Part shown: one piece after another, positions 10,071-19,835 of the stretch | Numbering within the stretch: the first letter of the stretch is position 1 | Layout: every line of letters starts with the position of its first letter | DNA from: Aquabacterium sp. | Lineage (GTDB): Bacteria; Pseudomonadota; Gammaproteobacteria; Burkholderiales; Burkholderiaceae_C | Length of the DNA stretch: 64,000 bases | Assembly: GCF_029946005.1 (NCBI RefSeq) | Contig: NZ_JAQSDR010000012.1 | Coordinates: 62,001-126,000, forward strand | Direction of reading: 5' to 3' | Notes under the pieces: model-generated | What the model was told of the DNA's origin: nothing | The model's input: the letters and a program-made list of their open reading frames with translations, nothing else | The model's database searches: none | Position numbers and translations under genes: made by a program

Positions 10071-11366
10071 ATGTCTGAGGGGGCGGATCAGCGCAAGTTG
10101 CCGTTCCAGGGGGTTTCGCATTCGTTGGTTGACCAGGCCTTGCTGAGCATCAGCAATTTTCTGATTGGTCTGGCATTCATCAAGTTCGCGACGAAGCATG
10201 ACTATTACGCCTACAGCCAACTGATTGGTTATGTGGCACTGACCCTGGCCATTCAGGCGGCGTTGGTCAACACCACCGCATTGACGCTGTTGCCTCAAAA
10301 ACGTGGGCGGGAACGTGCTGAAGCCACCCATGTTTTCTTTGGCTTGCAGTTGTTTCTCAGTTCGACCCTGGCGATGGTCGGTGGCCTCTTCCTGTGGTTG
10401 ACGCCTGCGGCGATTTCCATGGATGTCATAGAAATGCCCTTGGCGTTGGCCATGGTCTTGATGGTGTTGTCATCTTGGTTGCGGGAGTTTCTGCGCAATG
10501 TGCAGTTCATCAACATGAGGGCCGACATGTGCTTGCAGCAGGACATGGCCTATGTTTTCTTGCTGGCCATTGCCATTGGCACCCTCGTGGTTTCCCAGAA
10601 TGTTCAAGCCGATGAAATGCTTTTGCTCATTGGGACAGCCGGCATCCTCAGTGCTTTGCCCTGGCTTCATCGGGCGTCGATCAAGCCTGTATTCAATTGG
10701 GTTCAGTGGTCTCGGCTGTGGTCAGAAATCTGGCCTTTGGCACGGTGGTCCTTGCCGGCAGGATTGGTGTCCTGGGCTTCCGGCAACGGTTACCTTTTGA
10801 TTGGTGCGGCCGTCCTGGGGCCCGAGACCACGGCTGAAATCGTGGCGGCCAAATTGTTCATGGCGCCTTTGGGCACCATATTTTTGTCATGGGGCAATAT
10901 CTTCAGGCCAAAGGTGAGCCACTGGATTTCCGTTGGGGCCAGGTCCGAAGTGGCTCGTTTAACCCAACTTTCAATTCTGGGCGTGGCAGGCGTGGTGTTG
11001 ATTTATTTTCTGGCCATGGTGTTCGCGTATCCATTCCTGGATGCTCACCTGTTGGGTGACAAATACAAAGGTTTGCAGTTTGACATCGCATGGTGGGGCG
11101 TGTTTTTTGTGGCCAGCGGCGTGTCTTCAATCTGCAATGGCGTGCTGTTCGCTGGCGGGCATTTCAGGCAATCCTTTTATGCGGCGGCCGTGAGTTGTGT
11201 TTTGAGCATCCCCGCCATGTATTTTTCTGGCCAGGTGTTCTCCAAGGACGGCCTCATGTTTGGTGCTGTGCTGGGTGAGGCAGCTTATGCCCTTGTTCTA
11301 TTTTTGGGTGTGAGGCGCATGATGCGTGGCGTGGCGGTGGGAAGAAACCTGGAGGTGCTGAAATGA
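10071..11366 (+). CDS. Polysaccharide flippase/transporter (Wzx-like), first
   Basis: About 430 aa polytopic protein within EPS operon; general MATE/flippase-like character. Confidence 0.65.
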   Translation: MSEGADQRKLPFQGVSHSLVDQALLSISNFLIGLAFIKFATKHDYYAYSQLIGYVALTLAIQAALVNTTALTLLPQKRGRERAEATHVFFGLQLFLSSTLAMVGGLFLWLTPAAISMDVIEMPLALAMVLMVLSSWLREFLRNVQFINMRADMCLQQDMAYVFLLAIAIGTLVVSQNVQADEMLLLIGTAGILSALPWLHRASIKPVFNWVQWSRLWSEIWPLARWSLPAGLVSWASGNGYLLIGAAVLGPETTAEIVAAKLFMAPLGTIFLSWGNIFRPKVSHWISVGARSEVARLTQLSILGVAGVVLIYFLAMVFAYPFLDAHLLGDKYKGLQFDIAWWGVFFVASGVSSICNGVLFAGGHFRQSFYAAAVSCVLSIPAMYFSGQVFSKDGLMFGAVLGEAAYALVLFLGVRRMMRGVAVGRNLEVLK

Positions 11367-12574
11367 CGACACGTTCACCCTGGATGATGCCGAAGTTTTA
11401 TGCGGCACCGATCTTTGTTGCCATGTGCTTGAAGTCGGGGGTTGATGCGTTCTTCGAGGTCAACGCAGTCAAGTACCTGTATTTGTTCCTTCTTGTGTTT
11501 GGGGTTTTCTTCCTTCGGACCGGAAAAGGGTTTGCGGGGATCAAGTCAAAAGCTTCTGGCGACTTGCAGTCTGTTCTGTGGGGACATGTGATCATTTACT
11601 TCACCTTTCTGGTGATGCTGATGATTTTTCAGAATGGGTCTCCGCAGCTGATATTCAAGATCGTCAGTCCATTCATATTTTTTGGTTTGGTGGTGGCCGC
11701 AGCAGACGAGAGCCTTCCATTTGCCATCGCGATTGGCGCGACCTTGAATATTTTAGCCAATGCGGCTTTGCTACCCTTTGACTACGGCTGGATCTATTGG
11801 GGTGGGCCACGCACTTTCAAGGGCTTTTATCTTTTCAAGACGGACTTGTCTTACAGCGTGACCACGTCATTGCTGATTTTTGCAGCATGGAACCGCTTCA
11901 GGTTGAACCCCGCCTACGTGGTTTTGGCATTGGTGGTGGTGGTGGAGGTGGTGCTGGCCAATTCACGGATGAATTACCTGACATTGGCCATCGTGCTGGC
12001 TTTTGTGGCTTTCAAGAATGGCACCAGACCACTCACTTTGTTGGCGTATGGCGCATTCCTCATCATTTTGGGATCGGCGGCCCTTTTGCTCTACGACTCT
12101 AACAAGCTGCTGGGCTTCGATACCAGCAACATGGAGAGTTTTACCCAAGGGCGTGACAAGGTGTTCGCGTTGCTGCTCAAGTATGGCCTCGGGACTTACA
12201 CCGCCTTGGAATGGTTGTTTGGACGTGGCTTGTATGCCGACATGATGATCTTCATGGAAAACGTGGGCAGCGGGGCCGTTTTTGGTGCGCACAATGAGTA
12301 CTTGTATCTGCTCATTACGCAGGGCATCACGGGTTTGGCCTTGAATGTGACGGCATGGGTGCTTCTCTACAAAATTTCCAAGACGGCGGGGCCCAGGCCC
12401 TGGGCTTCCGGATTGGCCGGGGTGGCATTTTTGATTTACATGGTGCAAGGCGCCACGACCACGATGTCGGTTTTTGCACTTAAAACCTGGCCGTTGGCCA
12501 CAGTGCTGGCGCTCATATTCTTGTCAGACGATCGGAATCAGGAATCAAAGCCTGCTCCGGTCAAGATTTCCTAA
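11363..12574 (+). CDS. O-antigen/EPS polymerase-like (Wzy-type) membrane protein
   Basis: 403 aa polytopic; ANSRMNYLTLAIVLAFVAF and GAHNEYLYLLITQGITGLALN resemble Wzy_C/O-antigen ligase motifs; overlaps preceding gene by 4 nt. Confidence 0.68.
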   Translation: MTTRSPWMMPKFYAAPIFVAMCLKSGVDAFFEVNAVKYLYLFLLVFGVFFLRTGKGFAGIKSKASGDLQSVLWGHVIIYFTFLVMLMIFQNGSPQLIFKIVSPFIFFGLVVAAADESLPFAIAIGATLNILANAALLPFDYGWIYWGGPRTFKGFYLFKTDLSYSVTTSLLIFAAWNRFRLNPAYVVLALVVVVEVVLANSRMNYLTLAIVLAFVAFKNGTRPLTLLAYGAFLIILGSAALLLYDSNKLLGFDTSNMESFTQGRDKVFALLLKYGLGTYTALEWLFGRGLYADMMIFMENVGSGAVFGAHNEYLYLLITQGITGLALNVTAWVLLYKISKTAGPRPWASGLAGVAFLIYMVQGATTTMSVFALKTWPLATVLALIFLSDDRNQESKPAPVKIS

Positions 12575-12577
12575 GGA

Positions 12578-13747
12578 ATGGTGGAGTTGGGTGTGAATGC
12601 TTCACCGGTGATCATTGCGTCCCTCATGCGGCTGGAAGGCACGACGGGGCTTCAAACCCACATGAGGGAGTTTGAATCCTTTCTGAAGGATCGGCGGCTG
12701 CCTTATGAGGTGGCCACCCCGTTTTACTCGTCGGGCGCTCCCGCACTGCATGTTTTCGTGGCATTGCGTTGGGTGTTGGAGGTGATTTGCAAGCCTGCGG
12801 CGGTCTGGTTATACCGGGCAGGGCACGCTTTTTTGTTGCGCTTGCGCTTGGCCCGTTTGATGGCGAAATACCCGCGTTGCGTGGTGTATGCGCAGTGCCC
12901 TCTGTCGGCGTCAGTCGCCTTGCGGTGCGTCAGGTCGCCTGAGCAGTTGGTCAGCCTGGTGGTTCATTTCAACCTGTCTCAGGCCGACGAGTGGATCGAC
13001 AAAGGCGTGATCGCCGCCGATGGGCCGATGGCCCGCAGCATTCGGCGCCTGGATCAGGCCGTTCTGCCGCGTTTGCACAGCCTGGTGTATGTGTCCAGAT
13101 TCATGCAAGAGGAGCTACCGCTGCGCGTGTCCGGCTTGCAATCGGTTCGGTCGGCCGTGATTCCCAATTTCGTGAAAGCGTTGCCCTCGGATAACGTGAT
13201 GCCCGCCTTGCGTGGGCGCGACTTGGTGTCGATCGGAACGCTGGAGCATCGCAAGAATCAGCAGTTTCTGTTGCGCGTGGTCGCGTTGGCCAAGTCGAGT
13301 GGTCGTGTCGTGACCTTGACGCTGGTTGGTGACGGACCCGATCGCAAAACCCTGGAAGCGTTGGCGGCTGAGTTGGGCATTGCGGAGCAGGTGTTTTTTG
13401 CCGGCTTTTGCGCAGGTGCCCGGGCCTACATCCCCGGGCACAAGTTGTACGTGCATGCGGCCATCATGGAGAACCAGGGCTTGGCACTGATCGAGGCCTT
13501 GTCCGCCGGTGTTCCCATCCTGGCAGGAGGGGTCGGAGGCATCGTCGAGGTGTTCGACGAGGGCGTTGAGGGGCGGTTCTGGCCGCTCGATGACGCCGCG
13601 CGCGCGCGTGACGTGCTCCTTGACGTGCTGGAGAGGCCGGGGGCGCTGGAGCAGATGGGCCAAGCGGCAACGCGGCGTTTCCAGGCGCGCTTCGAGGCCA
13701 GCGTGGTCGGCCAGAAGTTGTACGACTTCTTGCTCGGCAAATCCTAG
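12578..13747 (+). CDS. Glycosyltransferase family 4
   Basis: LVSIGTLEHRKNQQFLLRVV...ENQGLALIEALSAGVPILAGGVGGIVEV. Confidence 0.85.
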   Translation: MVELGVNASPVIIASLMRLEGTTGLQTHMREFESFLKDRRLPYEVATPFYSSGAPALHVFVALRWVLEVICKPAAVWLYRAGHAFLLRLRLARLMAKYPRCVVYAQCPLSASVALRCVRSPEQLVSLVVHFNLSQADEWIDKGVIAADGPMARSIRRLDQAVLPRLHSLVYVSRFMQEELPLRVSGLQSVRSAVIPNFVKALPSDNVMPALRGRDLVSIGTLEHRKNQQFLLRVVALAKSSGRVVTLTLVGDGPDRKTLEALAAELGIAEQVFFAGFCAGARAYIPGHKLYVHAAIMENQGLALIEALSAGVPILAGGVGGIVEVFDEGVEGRFWPLDDAARARDVLLDVLERPGALEQMGQAATRRFQARFEASVVGQKLYDFLLGKS

Positions 13748-13755
13748 CAGGGGCC

Positions 13756-15009
13756 TTGAGCTTGTCGAAGTTGAAAAGAAGCAGCGACCTGTTTCAGCGC
13801 GGGCTTGTTTTCATCAACAGCCCGATGGCCATGGGCATCGTGGCGCAAGCATCGAGCAGCGGCGTTTCTTTTTTGCTGAATCTGGTGCTGGTGGCCACCT
13901 TGAGCCCGGACAGGTTTGGTGAGTATTCGGCCGCCATCACGGTGGTGTATTTTTTGTCGGGCTTGGGCGCTGCCTTGTGGACCACGCAAGTCACGGTGTT
14001 TGACGAAGCCACTGACGAGGTGGGGCGGCGAGTCCATTTCAAGGGTCATTTGCCCCCGTTCAAATGGATGACCGTTCTGACCGTGATGGCCTTGTTGTGG
14101 CTGGGCTTGAGCCATGCGCCGACCGGTGGCGCCAAGGTGATTTCCGCGCCGGTGGTGCTGTCCATCCTATTGTGCGCCTACGGTTTTTTCTTAAAGGAAT
14201 ATCTGGTTCGGTTTACCTACAATTCAAGCAGTTTGACCAACACGGCTGTTGCGCAGGTTTTGTTTGCGGTGACGTCGTTGACATGTTTTTTCTTGGTCAA
14301 GATTTTGAAAGTGGATCAGATCTTTGAGGGTGTTTTCATTTCTTTGGCGGCTGGTAATTTCGCAGCTTTTTTGTACATCTATGTCAGATTTGATTTCTTT
14401 AAAACAGAGGCCACGCCTGGCCTAAGTTTTGAAAAATACCTTCGCCCTGGTATGTATGGTGCGTTTTCACATGTGCTTTCATGCCTCCGAAATTATGGGT
14501 ATGTTTACATATCCCCCATGTTCATCGGGATGAGGGGCTTGGCCGAGATCAACGCGGCAAGAATCACTACTTCGATTTCCAGTATCACCACACCGCCATT
14601 GACGCAAATCCATCAGGCCAAAATGATTCGCAAGGAGCCGGATGGTGCCATTCAGCGCAGTCGGCGGCAGATTTTGTTGGTCACAGTGCTTTCGTCATTG
14701 CCGATCGCGGCGGCGTACCCATACTTGAGCCAGACGGTTCTCAGCAAGTATGATGATTTGTTCTTGCTGGTGATGCTGTGGTGTGTTCAGGCCCTGGCAG
14801 CAGCTTATCGATCCACGCTCGAAGTCGAAATTCTGGTCCAGCACATGTTTCGTGTTCTCAGCATCACCAATGCCATTGCCCTGGTTTGCACGGTGGTGCT
14901 GGTGGTGGTGTTGAGCTATATGTTTGGCGCCACCGGGGCATTGATCGCTCTGATCGCGGCCGAGGTGATTGCATCGATCGCCTTCAAAGTATTGCAAAAG
15001 TTTTATTGA
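13756..15009 (+). CDS. Polysaccharide flippase (Wzx-like), second (TTG start as predicted)
   Basis: 417 aa polytopic; VAQASSSGVSFLLNLVLVATLSPDRFGEYSAAITVVYFLSGLG N-terminus typical of Wzx flippases. Confidence 0.7.
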   Translation: MSLSKLKRSSDLFQRGLVFINSPMAMGIVAQASSSGVSFLLNLVLVATLSPDRFGEYSAAITVVYFLSGLGAALWTTQVTVFDEATDEVGRRVHFKGHLPPFKWMTVLTVMALLWLGLSHAPTGGAKVISAPVVLSILLCAYGFFLKEYLVRFTYNSSSLTNTAVAQVLFAVTSLTCFFLVKILKVDQIFEGVFISLAAGNFAAFLYIYVRFDFFKTEATPGLSFEKYLRPGMYGAFSHVLSCLRNYGYVYISPMFIGMRGLAEINAARITTSISSITTPPLTQIHQAKMIRKEPDGAIQRSRRQILLVTVLSSLPIAAAYPYLSQTVLSKYDDLFLLVMLWCVQALAAAYRSTLEVEILVQHMFRVLSITNAIALVCTVVLVVVLSYMFGATGALIALIAAEVIASIAFKVLQKFY

Positions 15010-15020
15010 AATAAAAAATC

Positions 15021-16169
15021 ATGTCCAGATTTCAGAACCCTGCCTCGCGGCGGATATGTTTTGTGGCCCCTTATCTAGGAGGCAATGGCAAGGCGCTGTA
15101 TTGGGGGGCTCTTTTTGAGGGGCTGGTTGCCGGGGGCATGGCCGTGGAGGTATTGACGGGCCCACGATTTGACCGTGGCGAATGCCCCAGCATTGTTCAG
15201 AATGACACCGTGTCGTTTCGCCGCATCCTGGGGGTCACCATCCCATCGCCTTATGTTGTGGTGTCACTTCTGAAACTAAAATGTGACGCCATGCTGATTC
15301 TGGAATTCAGCATTTTGGCTTTGGTGGCCACGGTGTTGGCCCGGTTAAAAGGGCAGACGCGGTCTATTCTTCTGGTTGAGAATGCTCCTCAATTCACTTC
15401 TGCGAAAAGAGGTGGTGTTTTTAAATGGTTGAGGAAAATACAGTGCCGCTTGTGCACCGGGATCCTCACCAACAATGCCAAGGGATTTGAATATCTGGTG
15501 AGTGAACTGGGAGTCGATCCTTCCAAGATCACGGCGGCGGTCTACCTGACCTCGTCTCTCGCGGGAGCGGCGTTGCCTTTGAAACCAGACGTCCGGGGAC
15601 GCACCATCAAATTTGCCTGCATTGGCCGACTCATCCCCGAGAAGGGTTTCATGGAGTTGGTGGACGAAGTGGCCTTGCTGAGCGAAAGCGAAAAGGAGCG
15701 GTTGGAAATCGACGTGTTTGGTGCCGGTCCGCTGATGAGCGTGTTGCAGAACAAGATCAATGGCGAGCGGTTGTCCGATGTCATCCGGTTGAACGGGAAC
15801 ATTCCGTATGCCGAGCTCGGAACTCGTTTGGGACAGGCTGATGCCTTCATCATGCCGACCTTGGGCGACTATCGATCGCTGGCCTCTTTTGAGGCCCTGT
15901 CCCTTGGGCTACCGCTCTTGATATCCGTTCATGACGGCGCCCACAGTGAGGTGTTGGGCGATGGCGGAAGTGGGGTGCTGATTGATCCCCTGTTGAGGGG
16001 CAGCATGGCCGGAGCGATTCAAGACATCTTAAAGCACCCTGAAAAGCTGGAGGTGATGAGGCGCAACGCCCTGAACAGGGCTCAGGCCTTCACGGTGGAG
16101 AAGGCGGTGTCCAACATCGCGATGGCCGTGGAAAAGGCCACGCTCAGGGGGCAGGGCTCAGCGCGCTGA
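15021..16169 (+). CDS. Glycosyltransferase family 4
   Basis: IKFACIGRLIPEKGFMELVDEV...ASFEALSLGLPLLISVHDGAHSEVLGDGGSGVLIDP. Confidence 0.83.
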   Translation: MSRFQNPASRRICFVAPYLGGNGKALYWGALFEGLVAGGMAVEVLTGPRFDRGECPSIVQNDTVSFRRILGVTIPSPYVVVSLLKLKCDAMLILEFSILALVATVLARLKGQTRSILLVENAPQFTSAKRGGVFKWLRKIQCRLCTGILTNNAKGFEYLVSELGVDPSKITAAVYLTSSLAGAALPLKPDVRGRTIKFACIGRLIPEKGFMELVDEVALLSESEKERLEIDVFGAGPLMSVLQNKINGERLSDVIRLNGNIPYAELGTRLGQADAFIMPTLGDYRSLASFEALSLGLPLLISVHDGAHSEVLGDGGSGVLIDPLLRGSMAGAIQDILKHPEKLEVMRRNALNRAQAFTVEKAVSNIAMAVEKATLRGQGSAR

Positions 16170-16175
16170 TGCTTG

Positions 16176-17096
16176 TCAGTATTCGTTGACGATGGCACCC
16201 ACGAGTCTGGCGGAGCTCATTTTCACGGTGCGCACCAACTCTTGAAGCGCGGGAATCCGGCTTTGATTCTGGCGCGCCACGACGAGCGCCGCACCACACT
16301 TGGCGGCGATCACGGGGCCGTCAGTGCCTAGGCTCATGGCCGGGGTGTCCACGATGATGCGGTCGAACTTGGTCTTGAGCTCGCGCAGCAGCAGGCCCAG
16401 AGCGGGGCGCTCCAGGAGTTCAAGCGGGTTGGGCGGTGTGGGGCCGACCGGCAGCACAAACAGGTTGGGCAATTCCTTGACCGACTGGATGACCTTGGAG
16501 GCTGCGCGGCCCGACAGAATGGAGGACAGGCCCCCACTGCGGCTGGGCAGATTGAACAACTCGTGGATGCGCGGGTTGCGCATGTCCGCGTCGATCAGCA
16601 GCGTGCGGCCCGGAAGTTGAGAGAAGGCCACGGCCAGATTGGCGGCGAAATAGGTTTTGCCATCGCCACTGTCGGGGCTGAGGATGGCCAGCGCGGGGCG
16701 TGGGCCCTCGTCACTGTAGACCTTCATGATCAGGTGGCTGCGGATGGTGCGGAAGGCTTCGGCTTGAACGGTGAAGGGGCTGGCGCCCACGACCAATTCT
16801 GGATTCAGGCTGTTTTTGCCTTCAGAAGCGTACGGGTAGTGGAACTGCTGGGCCAGCGCCCAAAGTACATCGTCGGCATTGGCCAGACCCAGAGCCACGG
16901 CGGCTTCACCGAAGCGAACGCCATTGTCCTTTTGGTAGACCAGGATCTGTTCGATCTGTTCGGTGGACAGCTTGTTGGCTTCACTGATGATTTCGCCAAT
17001 GGAGCGTTCACTGGACAATTGCTGCGTTTCCTGGAAGTCCGACGAAGCGTTGTCCTGCACGGAGCTGAAGCGTGATGCGTGGAAATTCGTGTTCAT
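16176..17096 (-). CDS. epsG: Chain-length determinant tyrosine kinase EpsG, copy 2
   Basis: 306 aa; same architecture as copy 1: SIGEIISEANKLSTEQIEQILVYQ, SPDSGDGKTYFAANLAVAFSQL, LLIDADMRNPRIHELF. Confidence 0.88.
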   Translation of the reverse strand: MNTNFHASRFSSVQDNASSDFQETQQLSSERSIGEIISEANKLSTEQIEQILVYQKDNGVRFGEAAVALGLANADDVLWALAQQFHYPYASEGKNSLNPELVVGASPFTVQAEAFRTIRSHLIMKVYSDEGPRPALAILSPDSGDGKTYFAANLAVAFSQLPGRTLLIDADMRNPRIHELFNLPSRSGGLSSILSGRAASKVIQSVKELPNLFVLPVGPTPPNPLELLERPALGLLLRELKTKFDRIIVDTPAMSLGTDGPVIAAKCGAALVVARQNQSRIPALQELVRTVKMSSARLVGAIVNEY

Positions 17097-17102
17097 GTTC
17101 GT

Positions 17103-18551
17103 TCAGCCTTGAGCAGGTTCAATGTTGCTGTTGCTCAACGAGGGCGGTTGGGCTGCTCCCGGCGGTTTGCGGTTCAAGCTGAGGGCCATTTTGTTCTTGG
17201 CTTGCGAAGACGGTGACGGCAGCACGCCGACCACGGTCAACTCCAGGGCCTGTGCAATGTCCAGAGCGCCGCGCACACGACGATCGAACAACTCGACAGT
17301 CATGGCGGTCATCAAAGCCAGCAAGGTGCCCAGCACGACTGCAACCAGGACGTTCAGCACAACCCGGGGCGATGTGGCCGTGGTGGGTTCGGTGGCAGTG
17401 CTGAGCAGATAGATGCCCGATTGGCTGGCATTGCTTTCCAGGCTGGTTTGGCTGAGGCGAGCCTGGATGGAGTCGTAGATGCGCTGTGCGCTTTCGACCT
17501 CACGTTCCAGCACCTGGAGTTCGTAACGGGCATCTTTGAGCTTGAGCACGCGCTGGCGCTGATCGTCAAAGGCGGCGACCGCTTGGGCTTCTCGGCTGCT
17601 GGCCATTGAGCTATTTATGCGAGTGCTGCCAGTCACGCGCGCTGTTTCAGCGCGCAGGCGGCTGCGCAATGTGTTGATGCTGGCGCGTGCTTCCTGAACG
17701 GTGGGATGAGCATCCCCATATCTTTCTGACAGCTCTTGCAGTCGGCCTTCCTGGCGAACGAGGTCAGACTTCATGGTTGAAATCACAGTGTTGTTGAGCA
17801 CGTCCTGCATCTGATCTGGATTGCTGTTGGCTTGGCTGCTTCTTGTGCCTGTTTCGGCCTTCAGGGCACGCAAGCCGGTGACTTGTGCCGCAAGATCCGT
17901 CAGGCGAGCGGTTTCAACGTCCAAGCGTTCTTCGGTGGCCACGATGCCTTTTTCTCTTTGGGCGCTGGCCAATCGGCTTTGGGCTTTTTCCAGCTTCTCG
18001 CGTGCCAGTCGCGCGCGCTCTTCAAAGAATTCGGCATATTGACGGGCCGGGTCCACGCGGATCTGCACGGTGGAGTCGATGTAGGCCTTGGCGAAGGAGT
18101 TGGCCAAGGCGGCGGAGAAACCAGGCTCGGCACCTTCGTAAATGATTTCGATGACGTTGGATTCGCGCGATGGCTTGACTTCCAGGCCGCGGCCGATGAC
18201 GGTGGCCAGCCAGGCGGTGTAGTCACCCTTGCTGTCGGTTTCTTTTTCCCAACGTTGGCGCATCACGGGGTTGTCGGTGAGCTTGAGGGTGCGCACCACT
18301 CGCTGCGCCACACTGGGGCTTTTGATGATGTCGACCTGGGTGGCCAGATAGCCACTGGCCATCATCATGCCGCCGCCGCCCAAGGCGGATACCGGATCTG
18401 GCCTAACGTCGGCCATGACGGTGGCGCTGGCGGTGTAGGTTTTTGGCAGGATCAGACTGATGACCAAGGTCGCAATGACAGAAAATGTTAAAACCGCCAA
18501 TGCCAAAATCCAGCGGGCTCGGATAATTCTTAGAAATTGATTGAACGTCAT
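17103..18551 (-). CDS. epsF: Chain-length determinant protein EpsF, copy 2
   Basis: MTFNQFLRIIRARWILALAVLTFSVIATLVISLILPKTYTASATVMADVRPDPVSALG; Wzz-like. Start trimmed from 18611. Confidence 0.88.
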   Translation of the reverse strand: MTFNQFLRIIRARWILALAVLTFSVIATLVISLILPKTYTASATVMADVRPDPVSALGGGGMMMASGYLATQVDIIKSPSVAQRVVRTLKLTDNPVMRQRWEKETDSKGDYTAWLATVIGRGLEVKPSRESNVIEIIYEGAEPGFSAALANSFAKAYIDSTVQIRVDPARQYAEFFEERARLAREKLEKAQSRLASAQREKGIVATEERLDVETARLTDLAAQVTGLRALKAETGTRSSQANSNPDQMQDVLNNTVISTMKSDLVRQEGRLQELSERYGDAHPTVQEARASINTLRSRLRAETARVTGSTRINSSMASSREAQAVAAFDDQRQRVLKLKDARYELQVLEREVESAQRIYDSIQARLSQTSLESNASQSGIYLLSTATEPTTATSPRVVLNVLVAVVLGTLLALMTAMTVELFDRRVRGALDIAQALELTVVGVLPSPSSQAKNKMALSLNRKPPGAAQPPSLSNSNIEPAQG

Positions 18552-18609
18552 GCAGCGTACTCCTGGGCCATCCCCGGATTGTATTGAGTGATGGCTGCGC
18601 TCTGCTGTC

Positions 18610-18646
18610 AAAAAAGACGGGGAAAACCATTTGGCTTTCCCCGTAG
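18610..18646 (-). terminator. Rho-independent terminator between epsD and epsF (copy 2)
   Basis: Minus strand ACGGGGAAAG-CCAAATGG-TTTTCCCCGT followed by CTTTTTT. Confidence 0.7.
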
Positions 18647-18690
18647 CTTGCAGCCAGATGCAAAATCCTTGGCTTTTTCAGCAAGAAAAA

Positions 18691-19698
18691 TTATTTCAGG
18701 CCGGAAAGCCCCTTGTTGAGCGCTGCTGCGTCAATGCCATTGGCCGATGAGGCCGTGCTGGCGGCGGCTGCGGGGGCCGGTGCCGATGCGGCGGCAGCTG
18801 CACCAGAAGCGGCGCCAGCAGGTTTCTCTGCAAATTTGCCCAGATATTCAATCTTGGCCGCAGTGCGCAAATTCTTGGTCTCTTTTTGAATGAACTCTTG
18901 CTTGCGCGATTCGGTCAGGAAACGCTCAATCATGGGTTTGGCCTGGTCCAGGCTGAGGGGCTGAGGTTTGCTGGCCGCGACCAGCACGACTTTGAGCCCG
19001 CCATTCATGCCCTGGTACATGCCTTTGCCATCCACCAGTTTGGCGAATTGATCCACCAGATTCAGAGGCAAGGCTTCGGCTGGCTGAGTGACCTGGTTCA
19101 CGGCAAACTTCAAGCCGCTGTTCTTGAGGACTTCGACGAAGGCTTGTGAGCTGTCGGTGACCTGCAGTTTGGGCGTGATTTCGTTGATTTGCGCGGTATC
19201 GCCCTGGATGGTGAAGTCTTGCAGCATGTAAATGCGGCGTTGCCCGAACAAGGCGGGGTGCTCGTCAAAGTACTTCTTGATGTCTTCGGCCGGGGGCGCG
19301 CCCACGCTGGCCTGGGCTGCCTTTTCAAGGTAGGCGCGGGCCAGCAGGTTGCGGCGGGTGGCGTCCAGCATCTGGATGATCTGAGGGTCGCGGTCCAGCT
19401 TTTGCTCGGTGGCTTTTTGCAGGGCCAGTTCCTGGTCGATCAGGCTTTCCAGGATCTGGCGGCTGGCGGGTTCGGCTTGCTCGGGCTTGAGGCCTTGCTG
19501 GCGCTCCAGCACCATGTTGATCTGGTGAACGGTGACTTCTTCGCCGTTGATGCGGGCGGCTGTCTGGGTGGCCTTGGCCCCCTCCTTGCTGTCCTTGCCG
19601 CAGCCAGCTACCAAGAGGGCGGTGGCCACCACGATGGGGACCAGGGCTGCACGTTGCAGGGCGCGATGACGAGCGAAGGTAGGCTGGTTGGTGTGCAT
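18691..19698 (-). CDS. epsD: EpsD family peptidyl-prolyl cis-trans isomerase lipoprotein
   Basis: Lipobox-like VVATALLVAGC; INGEEVTVHQINMVLERQQGLKPEQAEPASRQILESLIDQELALQKA (SurA/EpsD N-domain); Ala/Pro-rich C-terminal tail. Confidence 0.85.
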   Translation of the reverse strand: MHTNQPTFARHRALQRAALVPIVVATALLVAGCGKDSKEGAKATQTAARINGEEVTVHQINMVLERQQGLKPEQAEPASRQILESLIDQELALQKATEQKLDRDPQIIQMLDATRRNLLARAYLEKAAQASVGAPPAEDIKKYFDEHPALFGQRRIYMLQDFTIQGDTAQINEITPKLQVTDSSQAFVEVLKNSGLKFAVNQVTQPAEALPLNLVDQFAKLVDGKGMYQGMNGGLKVVLVAASKPQPLSLDQAKPMIERFLTESRKQEFIQKETKNLRTAAKIEYLGKFAEKPAGAASGAAAAASAPAPAAAASTASSANGIDAAALNKGLSGLK

Positions 19699-19835
19699 AG
19701 GGCTGAAACGAAAAGTTAATGATTGGTGTGAAGACTCGATCGTGCAGAGAGACCCGCCGCAGAAGCGGTAAGTTCCCTGGGGACTTCCCTGAAGTCAAAA
19801 TTCAGCCAATGAGTGTACGTTCCCTGAGCAAGTGC

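Noticed and set aside
11930-11957. GGTGGT tandem-like repeat
   Set aside because: Codes for a Val-rich transmembrane stretch (LVVVVEVVLAN) in the polymerase-like gene; ordinary low complexity.
18720-18830. Ala/Pro-rich repetitive tail of EpsD
   Set aside because: Low-complexity C-terminal tail; not a distinct repeat element.
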